This document shows, in pieces, positions 18,913 to 29,000 of a DNA stretch of 64,000 bases. Made by a program: the position numbers and the translations under genes. This DNA comes from Planctomycetota bacterium. GTDB taxonomy: Bacteria > Planctomycetota > MHYJ01 > WSZJ01 > JACPWG01. Position 1 is the first letter of the stretch, and each line of letters opens with the position of its first letter. A model generated the notes under the pieces. The model made no database searches and had not been told where the DNA came from. It saw only the letters and a list, made by a program, of their open reading frames with translations. The stretch spans positions 1-64,000 of the forward strand of contig JACPWG010000109.1 of NCBI GenBank assembly GCA_016197205.1, written 5' to 3'.

Positions 18913-21686
18913 AACCGAGGGCCTACGAGATCGCGAAAGAGCTGGGGATGTCCCCCAAGGACCTCATCGACCGGGCCAAGGAGCACGGGATTGCCATCAA
19001 GAGCAACCTGAGCGCGCTGGAGTCCGATGTCGTCGCCCAGATTCGAACCGTCTTCGGCCCTGGTGGGGCGGGCGCCAAGCACACGTCCCCGCCGGCCGCA
19101 AAGCCCGCCGCGCCGCCCCCCGCCGCGGTTGCTCCCGCAGCCCCGGCCGCGCACGCGCCTCACGCGACGCCGCACGCCGCGCCGCATGCGCCGGCCACAC
19201 CCGCGTCGCATGCGACCGCGCACGCCGCGACGCATGCGCCGGCCACGCCCGCGTCGCATGCGACCGCGCACGCCGCGACGCATGCGCCGGCCACGCCCGC
19301 GTCCCATGGGACCGCGCACGCCGCGACGCACACGGGCAAGGCCGCGCCTGCGCACAAAGACAAGCCCGAAGCCCGGCCCGCCGCGACCCCCACGGGCGCG
19401 CACCACGGAGCCGCCCCGGCGGCCCACGCGGCGCCGGCGACGACGACCGGTCATGCCGCGACCCCGGGCGCGACCGGCACGCCCGCAGCGGCGGCGCGTC
19501 CGGCCTCCGGCGCTGGGGCAGCCGCCTCGACCCCCGCGGGCGCCGCCTCCGCGCCGCGCACGGGAACAGGGGCCGCTTCGCAAGCCGCCCCCGGCGGCGC
19601 CCAGGCCGCCCCCCCGGCCCCGCGCGGGGCCGTCGTCATCCCGGCCCAGCATCACCCCGTGGCGAGCGCCCCGGCAGCCGCAGCCTCGCAGATCACCGAC
19701 GCGCGCTTCGCGGATCCCGAGACCACCCAGCACCGGGTGCTGCGGCCCCAAGAGGTCGAACGCATCATCAAGGACACGTCGCAGGACGCCCGGCCCCGTC
19801 ATCGCGCGGGCTACTCGGGACCCAACCGTCCGGGCCGTTACCCCCAGCGGCGGGACATGCGGCGCCCCGCCCGGTCCGGGCCCCCCGCGCCCCGTCCGCT
19901 CCTCTCCCCCACGGACAAGCGGGTCGAGATCACCGTGCCGATCAGCGTGAAGGACTTCGCGCAGGCGATGGCGATCAAGGCGAACGTCGTCATCCAAAAG
20001 CTCATGGCCGGCGGCACGATGGCGACCATGAACGACCCCATCGCCGAAGAGGCGATCGAGCTGATCGCGCTGGAACTCGGTCGCGAGATCTCGATCAAGA
20101 AGGCCTACAGCGCCGAGGCCGAGGTGATCCAGCGCCAGGAAAAGCTCGAGGACAAGCCCGAGGACCTCATCCCCCGCGCCCCCGTGGTCACCATCATGGG
20201 GCACGTCGACCATGGCAAGACCTCCCTGCTCGACCGCATCCGCAGCGCCAACGTCGCCGCGGGCGAGGCCGGCGGGATCACGCAGCACATCGGCGCCTAC
20301 CGGATCCTGACGAAGGACGGCAAGCCCGTCGTCTTCCTCGACACCCCCGGCCACGAGGCCTTCACGAAGATGCGCGCCCGCGGCGCGAACGTCACAGACC
20401 TGGCCGTCCTCGTCGTCGCCGCGGACGACGGCGTGATGCCGCAGACCGAGGAGGCCATGAACCACGCGAAGGCCGCCGGCGCGCGCATCGTCGTCGCGAT
20501 GAACAAGATCGACAAGCCCACGGCCAAGGCCGAGCACGTGAAACGCCAGCTCGCCCAGCTCGGGCTGATGTCCGAGGAATGGGGGGGGAACACCACGATC
20601 TGCGAGGTGAGCGCGCTCACGGGGGTCGGAGTCGACCACCTGCTGGAGATGCTCGTCCTCGAGGCCGAGTTGCTGGAGCTCCGCGCCAACCCGAAGCGGC
20701 CCGCCAGCGGCGTGGTCATCGAGGCGAAGCTGAGCGAAGGCAAGGGCGTGCTCGCGCACGTCCTGGTCCAGAACGGGACCCTGCGCCGCGGGGACGTCCT
20801 GCTCTGCGGTCGCGCCTTCGGCAAGGTCCGGGCCATGTTCGACGACAAGGGCAGCCCCGTCGAAGAGGCCGGGCCCTCCTCGCCCGTCGAGATCACCGGC
20901 CTCTCCGCCATGCCCGACGCCGGCGACCGGTTCCTCGTCACCAAGGACCTCTCGATGGCCCGTGAAGTCGCGGTCGGCCGCGAGCGCAAGACCCGCGAGA
21001 CCGCGCTGCTCGAGCGGAAGCACGTCACGCTCGAAAACCTCTTCACGCACATCGACCAGGGCAAGGCCAAGGAGCTGCGCGTCGTCCTCAAGTGCGACGT
21101 CAAGGGCTCTTCGGAAGTGCTCATGCAGTCGCTGAAGAACATCGGCACCGCGGAGGTCACCGTACGGCTGATCCACTCGGCCATCGGCGGCATCAACGAG
21201 TCCGACGTGCTCCTGGCCGACGCCTCGGACGCCATCATCATCGGCTTCAACGTCCTGCTCGAGGAGCGCGCCCGCGCCCTCTCCCAGGAAAAGGGCGTGG
21301 ACGTACGGCTCTACGACGTCATCTACAAGATCATCGAGGACGTCACCGCCGCGTCCGAGGGCCTGCTGGAGCCCGAGCGGGTCGAGGTGGTCACCGGCCA
21401 CGCCGTCGTGAAGGAGATTTTCCGGATCACGCGCATCGGGAACGTCGCCGGCTGCATGGTGTCGGACGGCAAGGTCGAGCGTTCGAATCAAGTCCGGCTC
21501 AAGCGCGGCGCCGAAGTCCTGTGGGAGGGGAAGCTCGCCTCCCTGAAGCGCGTGAAGGACGACGTGCGCGAGGTTCTCGAGGGCTTCGAGTGCGGCATCA
21601 AGCTGGACGGGCACGACGACATCCGCAAGGGGGACGTCATCGAAACGTACGCCGTCCAGACGGTCGCGCGGAAGCTCACGCGCTAG
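18909..21686 (+). CDS. infB: Translation initiation factor IF-2
   Basis: This 925-aa protein starts at the ATG overlapping nusA. An IF2_N domain opens it ([19 protein letters not shown]). A roughly 350-residue Ala/Pro/His-rich linker follows, including a 48-bp tandem repeat, then a second IF2_N-like segment (about 340-395). The G domain has G1 GHVDHGKT at 431-438, DTPGHEAF and NKID. Domains II, III and the C-terminal fMet-tRNA-binding domain follow to GDVIETY near the end. IF-2 places initiator tRNA on the 30S ribosome and promotes subunit joining. The linker makes it longer than the roughly 740-890 aa typical of many bacteria. Confidence 0.98.
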   Translation: MKPRAYEIAKELGMSPKDLIDRAKEHGIAIKSNLSALESDVVAQIRTVFGPGGAGAKHTSPPAAKPAAPPPAAVAPAAPAAHAPHATPHAAPHAPATPASHATAHAATHAPATPASHATAHAATHAPATPASHGTAHAATHTGKAAPAHKDKPEARPAATPTGAHHGAAPAAHAAPATTTGHAATPGATGTPAAAARPASGAGAAASTPAGAASAPRTGTGAASQAAPGGAQAAPPAPRGAVVIPAQHHPVASAPAAAASQITDARFADPETTQHRVLRPQEVERIIKDTSQDARPRHRAGYSGPNRPGRYPQRRDMRRPARSGPPAPRPLLSPTDKRVEITVPISVKDFAQAMAIKANVVIQKLMAGGTMATMNDPIAEEAIELIALELGREISIKKAYSAEAEVIQRQEKLEDKPEDLIPRAPVVTIMGHVDHGKTSLLDRIRSANVAAGEAGGITQHIGAYRILTKDGKPVVFLDTPGHEAFTKMRARGANVTDLAVLVVAADDGVMPQTEEAMNHAKAAGARIVVAMNKIDKPTAKAEHVKRQLAQLGLMSEEWGGNTTICEVSALTGVGVDHLLEMLVLEAELLELRANPKRPASGVVIEAKLSEGKGVLAHVLVQNGTLRRGDVLLCGRAFGKVRAMFDDKGSPVEEAGPSSPVEITGLSAMPDAGDRFLVTKDLSMAREVAVGRERKTRETALLERKHVTLENLFTHIDQGKAKELRVVLKCDVKGSSEVLMQSLKNIGTAEVTVRLIHSAIGGINESDVLLADASDAIIIGFNVLLEERARALSQEKGVDVRLYDVIYKIIEDVTAASEGLLEPERVEVVTGHAVVKEIFRITRIGNVAGCMVSDGKVERSNQVRLKRGAEVLWEGKLASLKRVKDDVREVLEGFECGIKLDGHDDIRKGDVIETYAVQTVARKLTR
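19173..19331 (+). repeat. 48-bp in-frame tandem repeat in infB
   Basis: Three complete 48-bp units begin at 19173, 19221 and 19269, with a partial fourth at 19317. Each encodes 16 residues on the pattern [16 protein letters not shown], giving about three His per unit. The copies differ at only a few bases, so the expansion is recent or kept homogeneous. Confidence 0.9.
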
Positions 21687-21980
21687 GCGGCGGGGGGGCT
21701 TCTCGAAGACCGGCGTCGAGAGAAGGATCAAGCCTCAAGCCTCAATTTTCGGAAAAAGTCCAAGGCTCAATGCTCAAGGACCAGTGCCCTCGAGTCCTCG
21801 CGCGGGTAGCCGCGACCAGCTTCGGGCGCGAGGACACGAGCGTCGCACGCGGGTCCGAGCCGGGTTGCGGTGCCGCGGTTCTTGCGCCTTGAAGCTTGGG
21901 CCTTGTTTGATCCTTGAGACTTGAGACTCTGGCCGCCGGCCGGCCGTCTTCTCCCCTCCCGATTCTCGAGTCCGCCCTCC
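21687..21980. repeat. R5 inverted repeat unit between infB and ylxP
   Basis: A left arm at about 21726-21790 (CTCAAGCCTCAATTTT, then CTCAATGCTCAAGG) is mirrored imperfectly at about 21888-21945 (TTGATCCTTGAGACTTGAGA). Similar arms flank the gap at 37282-37695. The unit separates two genes normally tightly linked in the nusA-infB-ylxP-rbfA operon. I see no promoter. Confidence 0.65.
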
Positions 21981-22262
21981 GTGATCGTCGGCACGCTCTA
22001 CGTCACCACCGTCCTCCGGGAGTCCCACTCCCTCAAGGACAAGCGCCGGATCCTCAGCTCGTTCAAGGAGCAGGTCCGGAACAGGTTCAACGTTTCGATC
22101 GCCGAGCTGGAGGACCAGGACCTCTGGCAGCGCGCGGTCTTCGGCGTCGCCGTCGTCTCCGGCAGCGGCCGCCAGGCCAATTCCGAGCTTGACCAGGTGG
22201 TGAACTTCCTGCGGACTTTCCGCAACATCGAGCTCGTCGACTACGAAATCGAGATCCTCTGA
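21981..22262 (+). CDS. ylxP: DUF503/YlxP family protein
   Basis: This 93-aa protein matches the DUF503 (YlxP) family in length and motifs: VIVGTLYVTTVLRESHSLKDKRRIL at the start and FNVSIAELEDQDLWQRAVFGVAVVS in the middle. In Firmicutes and many other bacteria ylxP sits between infB and rbfA, exactly as here. A role in ribosome assembly is presumed from that context and remains poorly defined. GTG 21981 gives the family-typical N-terminus; longer in-frame starts run into repeat sequence. rbfA begins 2 bp after its stop. Confidence 0.9.
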   Translation: MIVGTLYVTTVLRESHSLKDKRRILSSFKEQVRNRFNVSIAELEDQDLWQRAVFGVAVVSGSGRQANSELDQVVNFLRTFRNIELVDYEIEIL

Positions 22263-22264
22263 AG

Positions 22265-22717
22265 ATGTCGCGTCGCCAGGAAAAGATCGCCCGCGAGCTC
22301 CAGCGCGCCCTCGCGCAGATCATTCCCTACGAGCTGACCGACCCGCGGATCCAGCATGTCACGATCACGCGCGTCGAGGCCACCGCCGACCTCCGGACCG
22401 CGAAGGTTTTCTTTTCGGTCCTCGGCGGGGAGAAGGAGAGCCGGCGCGTGATCTGGGGCCTGATCCACGCGAAGCGCTTCATCCAGGCCGCGGTAGGCCG
22501 CCGGGTCAAGCTCCGGATCCTCCCGCAACTGACGTTCGTGTACGATGATTCGATCGCGGGTTCGATCCGGATCATCCGCCTCGTCGAGTCCCTGGTAAAA
22601 AAGCCGGACGCGGCCGAAGCCGAAGGCGGGGAACCGCACGCCGATACGGCGAACGTGGAGCCGAAGGCGAAAGTGGACGCAACGGTGGACGAGACGGAGG
22701 TGGCGGAGGAGGAGTAG
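22265..22717 (+). CDS. rbfA: 30S ribosome-binding factor RbfA
   Basis: This 150-aa protein is RbfA, the KH-fold cold-shock factor that binds the 30S subunit during 16S rRNA 5'-end maturation. Diagnostic parts are RRQEKIARELQRALAQII, the DPRIQHVTITRVEATADLR strand with its Ala-x-Asp kink, VFFSVLGG and the LKILPQLTF-like segment (here LRILPQLTFVYDDS). The C-terminal 35 residues are an acidic tail. It closes the nusA operon; a repeat-rich gap follows. Confidence 0.96.
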   Translation: MSRRQEKIARELQRALAQIIPYELTDPRIQHVTITRVEATADLRTAKVFFSVLGGEKESRRVIWGLIHAKRFIQAAVGRRVKLRILPQLTFVYDDSIAGSIRIIRLVESLVKKPDAAEAEGGEPHADTANVEPKAKVDATVDETEVAEEE

Positions 22718-23012
22718 TACCGGCCCGTGGACACCGTCCACACACGCTTCCTGGGGGCGCGGGCCTCCTGCCCGCGCAGCGCGGCCCCGAGGCCCGCGCC
22801 CCCAGGCATCGTACTGGACTTCGTCAACGAGTCACTAGGTCCGGAGGCAGCACCCGTCCCCCCTCTGCGCTCGCCGCGGCGAGGTTCGTGGCGCAGGCCC
22901 TGCAGCCCGCCGGTCGGGAACAGGGGGATCGCGGACCCGCGACGCACGCGCTCGACACGCGGGTGCTGCGGGACGATCGTGTACCCGACGGTTCGAGGAG
23001 CAGGCGGGCCGG
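22718..23012. repeat. R2-type repeat with inverted end
   Basis: Positions 22747-22838 hold another R2 copy: GGGCCTCCTGCCCGCG, then CGCGCCCCCAGGCATCG, then CTTCGTCAACGAGTCACTAG, which is an inverted relative of the 19-bp repeat at 17047. The remaining 170 bp before the next gene show no recognisable promoter. Confidence 0.6.
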
Positions 23013-26000
23013 ATGCAGTGCGCGCTTTGCGGAAGCCGAGTCCGTCCCGAGCACGCCTTCTGTCCGGCGTGCGGGCTTGAGCTGGACTCCCGGAAACACC
23101 GGGAGATCCGCGACATTCGGGAGCTCCTGGGGAACCTGCGCTCGGGCCGGCGCTCGGGAGCTTTTTCCGACGAGTTGCTCGAGCGGATCGGCGACGTCTG
23201 CCTCGTGCGAGAAAGGGAGCTGGTCGACTCCCTGCGTCGCGTGTCCGAAAGCGGGCCGGCGGCGTCGGCCGCCCCCGCGCCTGAGGCTCCGTCCGCCCCG
23301 GCAGTCCCACCAACTCCGCTGCCGACCGCACCGCTTCTCGAAGGCGTCGCGCCGGCCACGCAACCGCAGCCGAAGCCTCCGCCGGGAACCAGGCTCTCGC
23401 CCGCGCCGCCGGCGTCCACCACACTACGACCCGTCGTTGCGTCCCCCCCGGCGCCGGCCCCCTCGACGGCCGAAGACGTCATTCCCGTCGCGGAGCTGGT
23501 AGCTGAGCCCTCGGCCGCGACGCCGCCGGCTCCGGCCCCGCCGCCCCAGGCCCCGCCAACGGCACCCGCACCCGCACCCGTACCGCCCCGCGCGCAGCCG
23601 ACCTTTCCGGGCGGGATCCGCGCGGAAGAGGGCGAACGCCTGTCGCCGCGCGAACGGGCTCGGCGGCTCGCGATGGACAGGCTGCGCGAGGAGGACGCCG
23701 AACGACGCGCAGCGGCGCCCACCGCTCCCGGGTCCACGCCCCCCGCGGCGGAGTCGGCCGCGAGCGCAGCGCCGCCCGACCTCCAGCCGGCGCGGGCTCT
23801 TCCCTCGCCACCCGCGTCGCCCGCGCAGGCGGAACCTGCGGTGTTGCCCACGCCCACGCCTCCACCGCCGACGGTCCCCGCGCCGTCACCCGCGCAGGCG
23901 GCGGCCCCCTGGGCGGCGGCGCCCCCGGCACCCGGGCCCGCCGCGCCTCCCTCGCGCTCCTTCCGGGACTGGGTTGCCGGCCTCTGGACCCAGGTCAACA
24001 TCCAGTGGCTGCTCTACCTCGGCCTCACGATCTTCCTCCTCGCCGGCGGCGTCGTAGTGCGGAGCCAGTGGACGAGCTATACGCCGCTGGTCAAGACTCT
24101 CGTGCTTGCCGGCGCGACAGGCCTCACTTTTCTTTTCGGGTGCGGCCTCCGCTTCCGCCTCGGGCTCCCGCGCACGGGGACCGCCTTCATTGTCCTCGCG
24201 TCCCTCCTCGTCGGTTTCGATGCCTTCGCCGCCTTCTCGTTCGCGGAGGAAGGGACGATCTCCTGGCAGCTCCTGGGCGCGGTCACCTCGGTCGCCTGCG
24301 GCGCGCTCTACCTGGGACTGCGCCGCTGGCTCGACGAGGAGGTGTTCGCCTACCTCGCCGCCCTGGCCGGCGCGGTCGCGACCGGCTTCCTCCTGCTCCG
24401 GGCCGGCGGACGGCCGGCGCACCTCGGCGGGGCCACGTCCGTCCTCTTCGGCGCCTACCTCCTGGCGAGCTACTTCGCGGCGCGCGCTCCTGACCGCCTC
24501 GCGCCCCTCAAACCCTACGGCCGCGCGCTCGCATGGATCGGCGGGCTCGGCCTCGGGCTGTGCGTCACCGGGGTCCCGTTCTCGCTCTTCGTCCTCGGGA
24601 ACCTGGACCCGGCCGCCGACTTCCCGGCCCTCGCGTTTCCCCTCGCGCTCGGCTCCTGCGTCGTGCGCGTGGCGGGACTCGAGCGACGGCGCGCCTGGTA
24701 CTTCCTCGGGTCCGCGGCCTTCGAGACCGGGCTCCTCCTCCTCGCCCTCGCCCGCTTCGGCCTGCCCGAGGAGCGATGGAGCGGCTGGTGCATGGCCGCG
24801 GGGGTGCTCGCGTGGAGCGCCCCTTTCCTCGTGCGCTCGGGAGAGTGGACGGAATGGACGCGGGCCTACCATGCCGCAGGGCAGGTCCTGGGGACCTGCG
24901 CGCTCGTCGCGTCGCTCGGGCTCTGGGCCGTGCGACAGTCTCCCGCCTCGCTCGAAGACCTGATGTTCACGGTCTGCTGGCCCGGGGGGATCTCGGGCGC
25001 GCTGCTCTTCAAGCGCAGGGAGCGGGAGCTCGCCGCGGCCACACTCGCGACCCTCGCCGTCGAATACGTCCTCTGTCTGCTGCGCGTACCCGTCGACTTC
25101 CCCTGGTGGCCCGTCGCGCTCGCCCCGCTCCACCTCGCGGCGGGTAGCGCCTTTCTTTTCGCGAACGCGGACCGGTGGGCGTGGGCGCGGGGACCGCTCG
25201 GAGCGCTGGCGCACGCGTCGGCTGCCCTGGCGACCGGGGCGCTCGTTCTTTTCCTGCCGCGGATCTACGGCGAGGCGCCCGGCGCCGGGGCCGGTGCGTC
25301 CGCGGCCCTCGCGGCCTATTGCGCGCTCTACGCCACGTCCGGGAGCAGCCGCACGTGGGCCTTTCTGCTCTTCCAGGCCCTGAGCGCCGCGGCCCTCTTC
25401 GTCCTGCGCCGGGCGGGCGTGCCGTGGGTGGAGTACGGCCCATGGCTGACCGGACTGGCCATCGGCTACCTGGTGCTCGGCGGGCGAAAGGGCATGGCGG
25501 TGTTCGCGCGCCCGGCCGCGTTGTCGGGCGCCCTGCTGGCCACGCTGTCCCTCGGCCTCGCCGCGTATCAGGTGATCACCCTACCTCCCGCCGGCTTCGG
25601 CCCGCCGGCGCTGGTGGTGGCGATGGTGGGCGGCTACTGGCTCGCGCTCGCCTTCCTGCAGGAGGGACCTGTCCACGGAGGGATCGGCGCGGTCCTGACC
25701 GCGACGGCGTACGTGCTGGCGTTCGTGCTCCGCCCGGGCTTGGGCGCGGCGGAGGGCGCAAGCGCGGCGGTCCCGCTCCTTGTCGCCGAGTGGGGGCTCG
25801 GCCTCGCGCTCCGCCGCCGCTTCCCCGCGCCGGCCCGCGCGCTCCTCGGCTTGGCGGCACTCGTGGCCGCCGCCTGCACGGGCATCCTCGCCGCGTCCGA
25901 GTGGCAGGCGTGGGTGGGCGAGGAGTGGCTCACGGCCGCCCCCGCCTGGACGTGCCTTGTCCTCTGTGGCGTGGCGGTCCTCGGACTCTCCGGCTTCTTG

Positions 26001-29000
26001 TCGGCGTCGACGCCTCGAGTCGCCGAAGAAAAGAGTCCGGCCCCGGACGCCTGGGCGCCGGTGCGACGGTCCTGCCTCTGGGCCTGTCTGGGGGTTCTGC
26101 CCGGCATCGCAAGCGCGTGGCTCGAAGCCGGGAGTGCGACGGCCCAGGAGACCGCACTCGGAGCGGCCGCACTCGGGGCGGTGTACTTGGCCGCAGCCCG
26201 CCGCTCCTTCACGTGGCTGTACGGCCCCGGTACCGCGCTCGGCTACCTGCTGGCCACGCTCTGCCTTTTCCTCTCCGCGGGCGTGGCGATCGCGGACCCC
26301 GGGGCCGGGCTGCGACCGTGCGTGCAAGGGACGACGCTCTTGGGCGGGCTTTTCCTCGTGCTGGCCCTGGTCGAGGGCTGGGGCGGGCGAACGATCGTTC
26401 GCTCCTACCACGCGTGGTCGTCCGCGGCGCTCCTGGTCGCCGCGTATGAATTGGCGCTGCACTCCGGTGGAAGAATCGAGGTGTGGAACGAAGCCGCGCT
26501 CGCGGTCCCGGCCGCGCTGGGTCTCTCGTTCCTCGCATGCGGGGCGCGGCGCTGGGCCGGTGCGGAGGTCGCCCTGCCCTTCCAGTGGGCCGCCGAGGGG
26601 ACCGCCGCGGCGTCGGCGGGAGTGGTCCTGCTGGCTCTCCGCCTCCTCCTCGAAGAGCAGCCGGCCGCCGGCGGGGCCGCGGCAGCGCTGCTCTCGGCCT
26701 ACTACGGGCTCTCACTGACCTACGCACCGCATCCGGTTCGGGGGGGACTCTTCTTCCTGGCGACGGTGATCGCGGGACTGTTCGGCGCCGCGGGCCACGG
26801 GGTCGGGTGGCGAGAGGCCGTCGTGCCCGCCTCGCTCGGGCTCTTTCTGCTGCCCGCTCTCGCCGCGACGCTCGAGCGACAGCCGCTCGTGCGCGCGGTG
26901 GCAGCCGAAACCCCGTCGCAGGGCCTCCCGCCGCTCCGGGCCGCGCTCGCGGCGGGCGCCATGGGCGTCGGCCACCTCGCGGCCACGGCATGCCTGGTCG
27001 GGCTCCTGACGCGGGCGCACTTCTACTACGAGCAGGCGCCGGCGGCCGGCGCGGCGGGCTGGGTGGGGCTCTCCGGCTTCTGCGCCGCGTGGGGCGTCGG
27101 GGCGACCCGCTCGCGGGGCGCTTTCCTCGCGCTCCTCTCCTTCGCCGTGGCGTGGGTGCACGTGCTGTCCCGGTTCGGGGTGAGCTGGGAGCGCTCCGGC
27201 GCCCCCCTCATTCTGCTGTCGGTCGCGTATCTCTCCGTCGCTCGCCGCTCCTGGCGTCTCCTCGCGTCTCCGGCGCAGGTCGCAGGCTATCTGGTGGCCG
27301 CGGTCGCGCTCACGATCACGGCCGTCACCTACGTCACGTTTCCCGACCACAACCTCGACTCGGCGCTCGCCGTGACCGGTACGCTGGCGGTCGGGGCGGG
27401 CTGGATGGCGCTGTCGTGGGGGGGCGGCTTCCACGCCTGGGCTTCGATGTTGTCGCTCGCCGCGTTCGCGCTCCTCGGGTTGCAGCGCATGGGCGTGCCC
27501 GCCGCCGAATGGCCGCCGGACCTGACGCTCTTGGCGATGGGTTTCGGCGGGCTCGGGCTCTGGCTGTCCGGTCGGACGGAAGCTGCGTCCGCATGGCCGG
27601 CGTTCTCGGTGGCAGGGGTCTTCGGAGGCGGCAGCCTCGTCCTCCTCACTTCGGAGCTGTCGATCCTCTTCCGCGAGCGAACCGGGGACGGGACGAAGGC
27701 CTTCCTCCTGCTCGCGCTGCTGCTCGGCGCCGGTTCGTGGGTGACGCGACGGGCCCGGGTGGCCTTCGCGGGCTTCCTTGCGGCCGCGGCCACCGTCGTC
27801 TTTGCCCTCCGGTGGAGCGGCGTGGACGGCTTCGACCTCGGTCCATACCTGGCCGGGCTGTCGCTGCTCGGCGTGGCGGCACGCGGGCGACGCGATCGCA
27901 TCCGTGTCGTGCCCGCGGCGGCGGGCGTGGAGGACGCCGCCGCCCCCTCCGTGCTCGGCGCGCCGGGCCCGCGGGTGGGCTACGCGTGGCGGGTGTTCGA
28001 GGCCCTGGGCTGGGCCTCCCAGGTCGTCGCGTGGGCGTCGCTCGTGCCGCTCGCCGGGGCGCTCGGGGAAGGCCACCACCCGCTGCTCGCGCCGTTCGTC
28101 CTGGTCGCCGGCGTCCTGGGGCTGCGCGCGGGAGTCGCCTCGGCGTTGTATGGAGAATGGCTCGACGGGGCGCTCTGTCCCCTGTGGTGGGGACTGGGCT
28201 GGATCGCGTGGTTACGAGCGGAGCGTGTCGGGGTGCACGACGGTGCGGCACTTCTCGCCTGGCTCGCGGTCGCGTTCTCGGGGCTTTCGTGGGCGACGCA
28301 GCGACTCGACCTGCGTCGCTCCTGGCGGGGAACGGTTGCGAACGGGCGCGTGACCTGGTCGCGGCTGGCGAGCTTCCCCGTCCCCGCCCTCGCGGGCGGG
28401 TTCGCGACGGAGGCGGGGCTGTTGGCTGCCGGCGTTTGGGCGCTCTTGGCCTGGGGGGCGCCTGAGCTGCTCGGGTCCGACCCTCCGTTCACTCCGGCGG
28501 CGAAAGCCTTCGCCCTCCTCGCCTTGGCGCACGGCGCGGGCGCCTTTCGAACGCGCGCGGTCCGCGGGGCCTGGCTCTCTCTCGCGGCGGCCACGCTTTG
28601 CGGCAGCCTGGTGCTGGCCGACCTCGGCGTGTCGTGGCCCTACGAGTCGCTCTACCTCGTGCTCCTGGCCATCGCCTTTTTGGCGGCCGCGGTCGCGTTG
28701 CGGCGCGGGTCGGCTTCCGGCGGGGAAGCGCGGCTTGAACCGGTCGGCCTCTTCCTCCCGCCGGCGGGCGCGCTCGCGCTGGCCGCGGCGGCAATCGGGA
28801 TGGCGGGCGTTGCGGCGGACGCGGCGGCGCGTCCCGCGCTCTGCACCTGGCTGCCGGGACTGTACGCGGTTTTCTTCGCCCTGCTCGCCCGACTGCCCGC
28901 GTACGCGAGCGCGCTCCGCCTCTGCCTGCCCTTCGTGGGGCTCTCGTATTTCGCCTTCGGCCTCTACCATGGCGTCCCGGCCGACGCCTACGGTATTTAC

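Noticed and set aside
19173-19331. CRISPR-like array
   Set aside because: The 48-bp units are in frame, continuous with no spacers, and lie inside infB.
17946-21731. Very long minus-strand open frame (1261 codons) opposite nusA and infB
   Set aside because: It is a product of GC-rich codon structure: it is antisense to strongly conserved genes, has no recognisable domain and is dominated by Arg/Asp/Gly-rich sequence.
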